Of a stretch of DNA of 64,000 bases, positions 35,391 to 46,855 are shown piece after piece. Under the pieces are notes generated by a model that had not been told where the DNA came from, searched no databases, and was given only the letters and a program-made list of their open reading frames with translations. Both the position numbers and the translations under genes were made by a program. The first letter of the stretch is position 1, and each line of letters opens with the position of its first letter. Origin of the DNA: Liolophura sinensis (taxonomy: Eukaryota > Mollusca > Polyplacophora > Chitonida > Chitonidae); contig NC_088306.1 of assembly GCF_032854445.1 (NCBI RefSeq), positions 28,741,764-28,805,763 on the forward strand, in the 5' to 3' direction.

Positions 35391-36622
35391 CCCTGTCCCT
35401 CACTTTACATTAAACTCGATTTCATGGGCCCATTTATACAACAGTTGACCAAGAATGATTTTTATGCAAGTTGACTTGAAAATAAATTGTCCACTAGAGA
35501 GCGTGTGGGATTATCTGTGGGATTATCTGTGGGATTTGTATGATATTAGGAATAATCCTCATCTGCAGTAAATTTAGTTAACATTTATTTATTTACTTAA
35601 TCAAAGTTATTTCCTACACCATTCCTGTTAACAGTTTTGGTCTAAGTTGTTACACAGTAGGGGAGCATTATAATAATATGGAGTAAAATATACAAGCATT
35701 GTTTTAAGTGAATCCTTTAATATTTAAATTCACCTCGGCCAACAATGTCTGGCTCATATCAGCCCATAAATATATGGGTTTAGTGCATTATATAAAATCT
35801 ACACATACATTTTACAAACATATTGTTTTGAATTATAATGAGACAAGGATAGATACGATATGGCAATTAACCTTTGCTAATATTCATGTATAAAAACTGA
35901 AGGTCACACTTCTGTTTCATAGCCTACCTTCCCCCCTCCCCCACCTTCAGAAATTATATAGGGGAGGCTAACGCATACTAGATGACACTACTTCCGCTGC
36001 ATACAGCCCCCACCCCACCCCCAGCCCCGCCACCACCCCCCCACCCCACACACTCACGCGCACACACTTTATAACGTTCTGCCGCTCCTGTGTTTGAAAT
36101 ACTTTACAAAACATTACAGTTGTAATGGTCAAATCTTTAGTATAATTATTTTTAGTTTCTTTCTCATAGGCGGATATGATGTTTTCACCATTGTTATGTA
36201 CTGATTATGGGAGACAACTCTTGCACTTACACCATCCTACTCTCCCTTGTCCGTACAAGAGAAAGACATTATAGCGGCGACTTCCACAAGCAGTAAATGT
36301 TCTACAGCAATTTTAATGGGTCGATATAAACGGTATGTTATAGCCTAATGTCCATTACTTGTGAAAAGAAATTTCAAAATGTTCAACTCTATTGTAGTGT
36401 ATGCATGCTGTGTTGTGTGAAATTTCAATCAAGGTGTATGTAATTTTTGTTCCCCAGACATTAACCATGTGCTTTCTTTTAACATCAACGACACGGCTGT
36501 GAATTTTTTTGTTGATGTTTTCTGTAATCACTGTGTTGTAGCGATTATAATTGATGTCTCTGGTGTTTCTGTTTAAATCTATAACTAGATAAATGCTTTT
36601 CGTATCTTAAGGTAACAAATCT
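35391..36622. other. No gene seen; C-rich tract at 35,930-36,066
   Basis: AT-rich DNA with a strikingly C-rich, G-poor tract (runs of 5-7 C separated by A) at about 35,930-36,066, ending in a short CA repeat. No supported coding sequence. Confidence 0.6.
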
Positions 36623-36880
36623 ATGTACTCTCGTTATACAATTGTTACCGTTAAAAATCTGTTATTACATGTAGCTCTGGTAAGTTCTTGCAACGACCTT
36701 TAACGGCTGTATTATTGTGTGAGTAAATTCCTTTCTTTTTATTTTTTTTTACAGTCCATCACACACACCTACACACCCATGAGTATGCCTATAGTGGCAA
36801 GCCAAGAGAATTGTGTGTATCAAAGAGTCAAAGAGTGTGCATTGTGTTATGGCCCAGTACATACAACAGTCTACACATGA
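36623..36880 (+). CDS. Candidate two-exon small protein gene, 60 residues
   Basis: The first exon runs from ATG at 36,623 to 36,679 (19 codons) and ends in front of GTAAGT. A 75-bp intron (36,680-36,754) ends in a long T-run and ACAG. The second exon (36,755-36,880) continues in the same frame for 41 codons to TGA. The joined frame has three cysteines near the end (NCVYQRVKECALCYG). An in-frame TAA lies two codons before the upstream flank of the ATG, so the start is plausible. There is no clear signal peptide and I recognise no family. Good splice signals with a continuous frame support it; the short length and lack of homologous copies argue for caution. Confidence 0.3.
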
Positions 36881-37142
36881 ATATTGCCGGATTGCATTAC
36901 ATGCAGTCCCCTATTCAATCCACCTAAAGTGCGCTCCATGGTCACTCTGGTGGCAAACAAACTGTTGTCACAGGAATGGCCTGGAGATGAAATAGAAATA
37001 TATTTGTATCACAACGCCTTTTTTCCGAAAGCAGAAAAGTTATTCTATTTTGCATAATACACCTTGGACTGTATGTTTTCTGACCCATATATGTGGCGCT
37101 ATAAAGCCGGTTTTGAAGTAAGCAAATGACATTTTTAAGAAG

Positions 37143-37312
37143 TGGACCGGCCCCGCTGGCACAGTCGGCAGAGCGTCCGCTTCAGGAGCAGTAGATCAAT
37201 CCTGGGTCCAGTCACGCCTAAGACTGTACATACACTCTAAGAACTCCTTCGTCGTCACATGACTGAAAAATTAAGCACGACGTTAAATTCCCAAGCACTC
37301 ATCCACATGTTT
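37143..37312 (+). mobile_element. tRNA-derived SINE (family 2)
   Basis: Head CCCGCTGGCACAGTCGGCAG resembles a tRNA A-box, and AGATCAATCCTGGGTCC a B-box. The body ends with TGACTGAAAAATTAAGCACG and a CACTCATCC-like tail. TTTTAAGA occurs on both sides and may be the target-site duplication. Related 3' ends without a head occur at about 43,715-43,790 and 61,110-61,190. Confidence 0.8.
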
Positions 37313-37644
37313 TAAGACGGCAGTTTTGACACCGTAGCAAGGAGCAGACGTTTTAAGATGACATTAAACAAAAAGAACGAACAACATACTGTTACTTAAT
37401 CGCTTTTTCATGTCGTCTGTGACTTGCACTGTGTGTTTTCTAACCCTATAAGGGGCCTTATACAGCCTTTTTCGAACTAAGGAAATGGCATTTTAAGGAG
37501 GCATTTTTGACACAGTAGCCAGTAGCAGGGGGTATAAGATGGCTTTAAGTAAGAAGAAAGAACAACGTACCTTCGTTTAATCGTCTTTGCAGGGTGTTTG
37601 CGACTTGGATTGTATGTTTTCTGATCCTACGAGTGATCCTATAG

Positions 37645-37723
37645 ATTTATTTATTTACTTGATTAGTGTTTTACGCCGTACTCAAGAATATTTCACTTAT
37701 ACGACGGCGACCAGCATTATGGT
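37645..37723 (-). mobile_element. SINE family 1, 3' fragment (minus strand)
   Basis: TTACGCCGTACTCAAGAATA followed by TTTCACTTATACGACGGCGA is the reverse complement of the 3' domain of family 1, with its A/T-rich tail at the left. The tRNA-related part is missing. Confidence 0.8.
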
Positions 37724-38437
37724 GACCCTGTAAAGCCTGTCTTAAAGTAAGCAAACGGATTTTTGAGAAGCCATTTTAGACACCATAGGAAGTTAGAGAC
37801 GATTTGAGATTGCGTTGAATTTTACGAATGAAAAACATACTGTCGTTTAATCGCCTTTACAGGGCGTCTGCGACATGCACTAGTCAGATATCTTTCTCGT
37901 GAAATGAATTTGTAGAGATTTCTTACACCTAGGCATGTTGGAGACAGTCTAAGATGGCAGTGAACATAATGATTAAACAAGATAATGTGCTTTATTGCTC
38001 ATTACTGCACGTCTTCGACTTGCGTTGCATTTGTTGTGACTCATGGTTTCCTGACCACAACTATGCACCTTTTAACTGATCGTAGAAATGTACCTCTAGA
38101 GCCGGTTATAGTATAGTGAAACACTCATTTCAGGAAGGTATTTTGAACACTAAATCGTTCGAAAGGTAAAAAAATATTGTCTTATGTTTCCAACATTGTA
38201 GTTTTGCAGTAAGACTGAAATTTGTGTCTTTTTGGATGAGCTTTTAACTACCTAAATAACACGTTACTATACATGTAACATTAATGTACAAGATGCGTCT
38301 ATAGCCCTCTCAATGTTGTTTTACAAAGGCAAAACATTCCAGCACAACATTCAGCTCTATATTCGCAGCTACATGAGCTGTATTCTGGGGAATGTTCGGT
38401 TAAATGTTGTGTTAGAACCGTGTGCCAACTTACCGAG

Positions 38438-38690
38438 CTTATTTGATTGGTGATTTACGACATACTTAGTAATATTTCACTTACACGACGGCGGCCAGCA
38501 TTATGGTGGGAGAAAACCGGACAGAGCCCGGTGAAACCTACGACCATCCACAGGCTGATGCCAGATCTTCCCACTTACGGTCAGACAGCAAGCCAGCATA
38601 AGCTGGAATTAAACTCACAGCCACCATATTCGTGAGAGGCATCATTGCGCCGTGCTGGCGTGCTAAGCCTTTCGGCCACAATTAAGCACT
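38438..38690 (-). mobile_element. SINE family 1, nearly full length (minus strand)
   Basis: From the left it holds the 3' domain (CACTTACACGACGGCGGCC, CAGCATTATGGTGGGAG), the middle (CGGACAGAGCCCGGTG, ACGACCATCCACAGG) and the tRNA-related end (AACTCACAGCCACC, GTGAGAGGCATCATTG). It is the most complete family 1 copy in the window and shows what the array copies have lost. Several CpG positions have decayed, so it is old. Confidence 0.85.
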
Positions 38691-40084
38691 GTTATTATCT
38701 GTCCCCAAAATCTGAGGAATTAGAGTAGTCTACATCAACTCTCCTGTATTCCCTCTATTTGCGGCCGTTGTTAATATTCACAAATGTCTCGTTAGACTGT
38801 ATTATGTAACGTGACCGTTAAAGTTAACAGCGAATCCAGCAAACGGTAACGTTGCCGGTGGAGTTAACACCGCGTGCAGTCACTTAACCGCGGCGTTAAA
38901 GTTAACGTCACGTTAAGTTCAGTTTAACGGGTCATTGTAATGACCCATACTGAAATCGTCGATGTTAGTATACACATTCTAGCATAAGCAAATTAGCAAG
39001 TTTGGTATACACCGTACGCATGGTTTTCTAAGACACTGTCGTCTCTAGATGTGTACGTCTCTTTTGCCCTGAAGTCTATTATATATGAACATCCAAATCC
39101 ACGAAGATGTGCCTACTAGTCTTTCCTCAAATCTAGTATATGGTCACAGACAAACATATTGTAGTCTCTGCACACGTAGCTAAGTCACTAAACACAACAA
39201 AGCCATAATACACCGTGCTAAGTGAGAACAAAGCCGTTATTCGTTGTACACTTTTCCGCCACGCGACTTTTTTTTATCAGATCTACATATCATTGAGATT
39301 CTATGCGTGGAAACAGGCATTCAGTAATTCCCAATACGACGTATGACACAAATCATCAAAGAATTACTGTAAGAAAATATGACGGAATTCTGCAAAGAAG
39401 GCGGTCAACAGTTTTCAGTGATGTTGGAAAGACGCAAGATATGTTATAGGCAACTGAGTAAAATCAGTATTTAAATCGTACACCGTGCTAGAACAGGTTG
39501 TAGACAACAAAAGATTTATCTGAGTTGCGCTTTGATTGCAACTGTCCGTATATCCATTCTAATGGCGATCTAATTCAACATTCAAGATACAAAGTCTAGT
39601 CGGGATTAGATTTGGTAATGAAGCAGAGAGCCAGAGATTCTGGACGCTTTGTCCACATTTACTGACAAGAGAAATATGCTACTTGTAAATTTAAGAAACT
39701 TGGAGTGAAAGCATGTCATAGAATAACCTTGGCACACTAGTTTTTGCAGTAATAGCTTGTGACGTTGATTGAAATCGTCACACAACACAAAGAATCTAAC
39801 AATAGCTTCACGGCGAGATATGTACACGCCATATTCAGGACCTTTCGTTATACTGCTATCCGAGTCATGGATAATTTACAATGTCAAGATTGAAACTATC
39901 CCTCTTCACGTACATTGTGCAAGAGAGGAGACGGTTTTGGTCTTGGCATATTTGTACAATTTCGAGAGTCCATGGTTTCTTTTTATCCAGTGGGAGTGGG
40001 TAAATATCTTCCACAACCTTTGCTATACATGTCTTTTTTGCCTTATGCATAACACATTGGGTTATTTGTACGGATGGCCTCACA
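38691..40084. other. No supported gene; GTTAAC cluster, possible RT relic, paralogous patch
   Basis: 38,808-38,935 holds several GTTAAC/TTAAAGTTAAC motifs close together. On minus, 39,827-39,606 has an open frame containing FNQRHKLLLQKLVCQGYS, weakly like the 'NH..LL.KL..YG' region of LINE reverse transcriptases. 39,390-39,570 matches 53,250-53,430. Nothing here is supported as a working gene. Confidence 0.5.
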
Positions 40085-40408
40085 TCTAGTCCGTACGTTT
40101 GGCGTCATATCTATCTTTAAAGCATAGCTCAACATCTGGTTGAAAAGCATGGCTTCACGTGTAGTTTGTAATCATGGGCCCACATCTAATTTGAAAACAT
40201 GGTTTTACATCGTGTATCAGCCTGGCTATGCATTGAGTTTGTGACCGCAGATAAGCACATAAATGCACTTTAGCAAATCATTAAACACATAACAAAGTCG
40301 GTATATACACTTTTCCACCTCGAGAGCTTTACTTTTGAAATTTCACAAGATTGAAAGACAAAACACACAAGCCTTTTACTGTCTTATTCACAACACTTTG
40401 CTTTCCGA

Positions 40409-43337
40409 TCAGCCGCGCCAGCCGAACTCGGGACACACCTTTTCCGTTTTGATGTTATATTTACAGCAGTACTTAGCACAAATTTTGTGTTTAACAATTT
40501 TACATTTTGGCTTGTATCCATATCCATGTCCATATGACCGCTTGTCCCTGTTGTTCGCCCCTGAAAATTGACCAAAGCATTGGATTAGAAAATGTCGGTT
40601 CCATTTTCTGATCAATGTAATATATCTTAAATTACTACTATATATATTAAAACTAGGGCGATGAAGGCAATGTGATAGCTGGAAATGGTCACACGTACGC
40701 AACCGATGAAATACAACCTCTGTTCAGTTTACTTGAATGAGGGTTAATCAGGTATTCGCTAACTTTTAAATAGTAACAACTTATACCCTGTCTCACGCCA
40801 TGGTTTTATTACCATTTTTTAAACGTCAATGGTTAAGAATAACTCAAATGGCGTGTCTTTTAGCATTTGGAGTAATTCAAACTAGCAGGAGTCGTATCAT
40901 CAGTTTTATCTCTTAGTGTACATGCATATGTTATTTTAGGCCTAATATTCGCACAGAGATTGGTCAGAGTTTAGTTTGTGACGAAAATATGCACATAAAA
41001 TCGATTGCAGGTCGTAAAAATCTCCGAGAGGTAAAGCCTTTGTCATAGCCATTCCGGCTATAATGACTGGCTTTAAGCATAAGGTGGAGTGGATTCTGGG
41101 CGTGTTCTTAAAAATTGTTTTGACTCAGACAATTCCGAGTATATTCTTGTGTAAGACAATTGACATTTGTGCATTCTCCTTTCTGCAGGCCATTAAAATA
41201 ATGAGTACAGATGGTACAATGTAAGGGTGTTGAGGGGGAAACTACGGTGTTGAGGGGGATACCATGGTGTTGTGGGAAAAACCTCGGTGATGTAGGCAAT
41301 ACCAAGGTTTTGAAGGAAAATATGCAACTGAGTGGAGAAACCACGCTGATGAGGTGAAAACCACGGTGTTAATGGGAAACCATGCTGTTGAGGTGAAAAC
41401 CACGATGTTAATGGGAAACCATGCTGTTGAGGTGAAAACCACGATGTTAATGAGAAATCACACTAATGAGATGAGAACCACGATGTTAATGGGAAATCAC
41501 ACTAATGAAGTGAGAACCACGGTGTTAATGGGAAACCATACTGTTGAGGTGAAAACCACGGTGTTAAGGGTAACCCACATAACTTTACATCACTGGCCAT
41601 GTACATTTTGTCTGACAATGCTCCTGAATTAAAACTAGTGCCAAACTAGCAAATGCTGGATTCAAACATGCGATCTATGTCCTCTGGGTGTGAAGGATGG
41701 GGTACATCATTAGAATAATAGTGAACGTCGCGTTGATCGACAACAAAATAAATAAGTGGAATAAAACAGACCAATCTGACCGCCTGTAAACCGGCGAATT
41801 CATTGATTGGTGTAGGACGCCGTGCAACAATTAAAAAACAATTAACAGATGAACGAATCGGAATTTCATACGATCCTAAAAATACAGAAGCCGAGCCAAA
41901 ATTGCATGAATAGAACCACAAATGAAACCATTTTACCAACACCAGATAACAAGGTCAGATGTTTCTTTTGCGAGCATGGTTTACACGCAAATCTTCACGC
42001 GCAAATTAACAGGAGCTGTGACTTTACCAAATAAGTCGATGTGCGGAGGATTTGCTCTCACGCTCTTCCTGAAGTAAAAAGACAAATTTTAAAAGATCGG
42101 GTTTCCAAATTTTGACTGATGGGTCGACTGGCGGACCGACCCCATGTTTATCTCCTGTTTCTACAGAGAGACATGCAGGAAGACTAACAGATTTATGGGG
42201 AACATAAAGGAAAGACAAAGGGAAATTGAGTGTCTCACCTTCGATGGTTCCATCACTAAGCAGTAGTTCACCTTCCTCGTCAATATTTTGCATCATGTCC
42301 GTGTCTTCTGCCTGTATAACATGAAAAAGAAAGTTCTTGAAAAGAGAGAAGATCTCATTCAGATGACAGCTGCCGTGTCTGTAAGCCTACTCCCTCAATA
42401 TGTGGTCTCTGTAAGCCTACTCCCTCAATATGTGGTGTTTGTAAGCCTACTCCCTCCAGCTCTGGTGTCTGCAAGCCCACTCCCTCCAGCTCTGGTGTTT
42501 GTAGGTCTGTCCCCTCCACTTTTCGTGGCCACTGGAGAGGTGTTCGATAAATGAACCGTTTCATCGGTTGGTTCTGTGACTGTACGCACCAATCAGTGTT
42601 CAATGGAATATGTAGACAAAGGAAATTCTGAAGACAGCCTGGCGACACATTTATGTATTTCTACTTAAAAGATAACATGACATGAAGGCTACACCATTCC
42701 CGCGAAAAGCTCTCCTTCACCCACAAAAGAGTGCAAAACGGTACACCTTAGTTGAGAAACAACTAAACGCGTGTATCTAACCTGTGAAATTAACGAATGA
42801 TTTATAAACACCAGCGGGATTTGAAACACACAAATGACTTTACCAAGGCTGCTATGATTGCAGCAAGCAAACCTGAGCCAGTGAGGCTCCGATCTCCGTT
42901 GAAATTCTGCACATATCATTTACTAGTAAATGTGAGCAGCTGGCATAAAAAGCAGCTGCAGACAAAAACGATAGTATAATCGCCCCAGAAAGAAAAAGGT
43001 GTGATACAGGGCACTAATCACGCTTATGTGCTCAGTATGTGACTTCAGTATAATTTTAGGTAAATATATACACTCATAAAGAATTAGGACTGAACTGAGC
43101 CCAGGGAAAATCATTAAGGTTGCCGTAGTCTACGAAAAACATTAATCACACTGAAAAAACATTTTTCTCTACCCGATGTACCCATTGGGCTATAGCTCCA
43201 TTATTGAAATAAAATAGTACACAATTGCTCAATTATAAACTTGTCAAACCTGAAAACCAACTTACCATTGTCATTACCATCAACGTGACAAGCCCAAGAA
43301 GGCTGAACATCAGTAGTAGAGTCGGTTTTCCAGCCAT
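40409..43337 (-). CDS. Three-exon gene for a small secreted cysteine-rich peptide (copy A)
   Basis: Exon 1 (43,337-43,266, 24 codons) starts ATGGCT in a good context and encodes a Lys-then-Leu/Met-rich signal peptide (core LLLMFSLLGLVTLMV); it ends before GTAAGT. Exon 2 (42,311-42,239, 73 nt) follows a pyrimidine tract and ATACAG, encodes an acidic propeptide (EDTD, NIDEEGE) and ends before GTGAGA in phase 1. Exon 3 (40,560-40,409) follows AATTTTCAG and continues in that phase through RDKR, a dibasic processing site, to a 42-residue basic mature part and TGA. Total 98 residues. The mature part begins Gly/Tyr-rich (GHGYGY) and has five cysteines spaced C-X7-C-X3-CC-X9-C; it ends in Gly after Arg, which could be amidated. 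Signal, pro and mature parts lie on separate exons, as in some venom and defence peptides. I recognise no family, so function (toxin, antimicrobial, signalling) is open. Copy B (26,193-35,104) conserves exon lengths. Confidence 0.72.
41225..41575. repeat. 39-bp minisatellite in intron 2 of copy A
   Basis: About eight units with core GAGGTGAAAACCACGATGTT and AATGGGAAACCA. 39 is a multiple of 3, which gives a false 13-residue repeat frame. Copy B has a shorter, more degenerate version near 27,030-27,200, so the repeat predates the gene duplication and expanded here. Confidence 0.9.
42370..42520. repeat. Five-unit ancestor-like version of the 30-bp repeat, intron 1 of copy A
   Basis: About five units with CTCCCTCCAGCTCTGGTGT or CTCCCTCAATATGTGGTGT. 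It lies at the same intron position as the 5.2-kb array in copy B, so it shows the small starting state of that expansion. Confidence 0.88.
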
Positions 43338-43559
43338 GATGGAAGTTCTACAACAAGAAAGATCAACATATGCTTTCCTTTCAGAGCGGATGCTTCCTGT
43401 ACCGAATGGCATGTATATCGAGAAATGTTAACAGAATGGTCGCAAATTTAATAATAGAATTATTTATTATTCAGCTCATTACGGACATAATAGCCGCTGC
43501 AATGGTCCATTACATGTCTGATAGAGAGATGATCATCCTTTAGTATACATATATTTATA

Positions 43560-44085
43560 ATTTTTGTTATACTTTATGCACTTCTATAATATTCACGAAT
43601 GTTTTGACTGATACGACGTTACGATAGCGTTAAGTTATGTTCCCCCCACCCCTTAGCGGCGGGGATGTACCACGGGTCTATGACATGTAACTAACGAACT
43701 CTCCTCTCACTTGACCCACTGAGTTATTGACTGCTAGTGAGTCCTCGTTGTCATATGACTGAAAAATTGTGCGATATAAAACCCCAAGTCTACATATGTA
43801 CATACATACGAAAGGGCCCAGTTGTGTTATCCAATTGCGAGGCCTCTAACATTTACAATGTGCGTGTACTCACCCAGTCAATCTTCAGAGACAGTGGTCT
43901 AATCCTTCCAGGCTGTATAGTCGATATGCCGTTGATAACCTGTGAACGTGTTTTTATACTCTTTTATCATTTCCTTGTCCTTTGTTTCATTCCTGGTGTT
44001 GAATCTGAAAAAAATATTTTAATCCAATTAGAGTCTGGCTTAGTCTCACAGCTTTCCGCCGGCAAAGTGAGGAGACCATAACAGC
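43560..44085. repeat. Gene upstream flank, paralogous to 60,965-61,435 and partly to 33,920-34,060
   Basis: Shared landmarks in order are TATTCACGAATGTTTTGAC, a TCTATGAC..GTAACTAACGA stretch, a headless SINE family 2 tail (TGACTGAAAAATTGTG), GCGAGGCCTCTAACATTTAC, TTCAGAGACAGTGGTC and CTGGCTTAGTCTCACAGC. No exon is seen in it. It marks the upstream side of the peptide gene locus. Confidence 0.8.
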
Positions 44086-45519
44086 TTTTTAAAAATGGCG
44101 TGCACCACAAGTGCAAATGGCTGACAGCTATGTACGTGGGTATTTTTTTTCTTCTGATTTCTGTTTGTCAATAATAGAGGTACTAATTAGGATTTACGTC
44201 ATCTTCAATTCATTACAGATTTCATGAAACCTGAATCGCTAACTTATTGTCTGATTTGATTGATGTAGTTTAAGGCCGCCTTCAAGATTTCTTCATTTAG
44301 CTAAGTGACAGTGTTCAGTGGACGGTGTACAACCCTTAAATGTAAAATATATCGAACATATAAAATTTATAGTTTTAATTAACAATTTAATCTAGAAATG
44401 TTAAATCAACGTTGAAAGTAAAAATTGTGAGCCTTATATACAAAAATCACAATTATACAATGAAGTAAAACCGCTACCTGTAAATGTGGAACAAAACTTT
44501 TGCTAAATTTGAAAGCTTTTCTAAAACTGTTCGCCTTTTGTGACAAACAAAAGCGACAGCATAAACCATGTTGTGGATTTGCCAATATATGTTTCCATAT
44601 AAAAGCCGTAAAGACAAAATTGTTGCCAGGGGCCACTCTCAATACTACGTACATGTAACTGTGACAGTCGTGGAAAAGTAATGTTCACGGTGTAGGTTGG
44701 CTTGGTACTTACGGGGAGGTAACTCTATTGTAAAATTGCGCTTTTATCAGAGGTAGAAAACGAAGGAATATTACTTTTCGTGCAGTCCAACATGTCATGA
44801 AAATGTTGCTCTACCGAAGTCTTGAAAGGCTCAACGTTTTTAGTTTATGATCATTTGTTATTCATTGGGTGTTTTACGTTTAATTTAGTTTATACATTAA
44901 GCGTTTCTATTTTTCCGCACATTTACAGTTACAATCTCCGTCGGCGTGAAAATGCCATTACACACATAAAGTTTCTGTAGCGTTGATTTATTGTTGGGTG
45001 TTAAGGTTCAAGTTTCAGTGTTTTGTACATTAAGGGTTGGCTTTACATTCTACTTCGTTTAACGGATGTGACACCTAAAATAAATGAATCGTAATTAACA
45101 CAATATTATTTTGTCACGGAATCCCCACGGCTATACATCATATAGCCTGTAACTGGCTTGCCTAAGAAATGGATCTGTTACCGAACCCGTCACACAAGTC
45201 AGAATCCGGATACAGTTTTTATATATGCACGTGTGACTGAATTATAAGAAATACAGTTATTTCAGCTCAGTGTTTTACACAGAATATCTTTAGTTGAGTT
45301 TGTTGAAGAAAAACACATGCACTTCAAAGCAGTAGGCTTGCAGGAAATACAGCCTTATATTGTCAATTAGCATACAAGCTATTAAAATTCTGTGCACAGG
45401 GCTGCTCCACGCGGGAATCCAAAAAGGGCCTTTAGACATAAATATGTCTATAAAAATGTCACTTTTTACCAACGAATGTAAACACATATTTTCTAAGGAT
45501 CTCAGGATCTGACAAAGTG
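44086..45519. other. No gene seen
   Basis: AT-rich DNA with short frames only. The 82-codon minus frame at 44,654-44,406 has no recognisable domain and no supporting context. Confidence 0.6.
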
Positions 45520-46598
45520 AGTAACTTGGTCATGGACGATTGTTCAGATCAATGCCACGTGCACAGTTCACAGGGTAACTTGGTCAGGGACGATTGTTCA
45601 GGTCAGTGACACGTGCACAGTCCACGGGGTAACTTGGTCCTGGACGATTGTTCAGGTCAATACCAGGTGCACAGTTCACAGGGTAACTTGGTCATGGACA
45701 ATTGTTCAGGCCCATGCCACGTGCACAGTCCACGGGGTAACTTGGTCCTGGACGATTGTTCAGGTCAATGCCAGGTGCACAGTTCACAGGGTAACTTGGT
45801 CATGGACAATTGTTCAGGTCAATGCCACGTGCACAGTCCATGGGGTAACTTGGTCATGGACGATTGTTCAGGTCAATGGCACGTGCACAGTCCATGGGGT
45901 AACTTGGTCATGGACGATTGTTCAGGTCAATGCCAGGTGCACAGTTCACAGGGTAACTTGGTCATGGACGATTGTTCAGGTCAATGCCAGGTGCACAGTT
46001 CACGGGGTAACTTGGTCCTGAACGATTGTTCAGGTCAATGCCAGGTGCACAGTTCACAGGGTAACTTGGTCATGGACAATTGTTCAGGTCAATGCCACGT
46101 GCACAGTCCATGGGGTAACTTGGTCATGGACGATTGTTCAGGTCAATGTCAGGTGCACAGTTCACAGGGTAACTTGGTCATGGACAATTGTTCAGGTCAA
46201 TGCCACGTGCACAGTCCATGGGGTAACTTGGTCATGGACGATTGTTCAGGTCAATGCCACGTGCACAGTTCACAGGGTAACTTGGTCATGGACAATTGTT
46301 CAGGTCAATGCCAGGTGCACAGTCCATGGGGTAACTTGGTCATGGACGATTGTTCAGGTCAATGCCAGGTGCACAGTTCACGGGGTAACTTGTTCATGGG
46401 CGATTGTTCAGGTCAATGCCACGTGCACAGTCCATGGGGTAACTTGGTCATGGACGATTGTTCAGGTCAATGCCACGTGCACAGTCCATGGGGTAACTTG
46501 GTCATGGACGATTGTTCAGGTCAATGCCAGGTGCACAGTTCACAGGGTAACTTGGTCAGGGACGATTGTTCAGATCAATGTGCACAGTCCACGGGCAT
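45520..46598 (+). repeat. 54-bp minisatellite with alternating E-box-like motifs
   Basis: About 20 units of 54 bp with core GGTAACTTGGTCATGGACGA and TTGTTCAGGTCAATGCCA. At one fixed place each unit reads CACGTG or CAGGTG; unit types often alternate, giving a loose ~108-bp higher-order pattern. 54 is a multiple of 3, so a 330-codon plus frame (18-residue repeat with two Cys) stays open, but it has no ATG at its start and no support as a gene. Confidence 0.95.
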
Positions 46599-46855
46599 AG
46601 CTTAGATAGATATTTGGTAAACACTTATCATTAAATTCTATATTGTGTTTCTTGTGTATGCATGAATGGTTTCTAACCGTTTGTAAATATAACTAAAACT
46701 TTAGCATTTCACTGAACTTTTAACTTCTTTTAGTTCAACAATAGAACATATTACCAAGCATCACCCCCTCTATTGCTGGCATTAGAGGCTATTTGATAAA
46801 AATTAAACTATATATACTACCCCCTTTTCACTGATGCAATTGTAAGTAATCTACA

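Larger units (their letters stand above)
36985..38125. repeat. Old, diverged tandem repeat, period about 190-250 bp
   Basis: Four or five degenerate copies share the order GACACCGTAGC-like, TTAAGATG, GAACAACATACT, GTTTAATCG, GTCTGCGACTTGCA and TGTATGTTTTCTGA-like motifs. A SINE of family 2 and a piece of SINE family 1 are inserted in it. No coding potential seen. Confidence 0.65.

Noticed and set aside
39606-39827. Reverse-transcriptase fragment
   Set aside because: Only one motif-like stretch (HKLLLQKLVCQGYS) supports it; no catalytic motif or second domain nearby. Mentioned in the gap description only.
45613-46605. 330-codon Cys-containing repeat protein
   Set aside because: It starts at GTG with no ATG, both ends coincide with the array, and there is no splice or signal context. 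The open frame is expected from a 54-bp unit.
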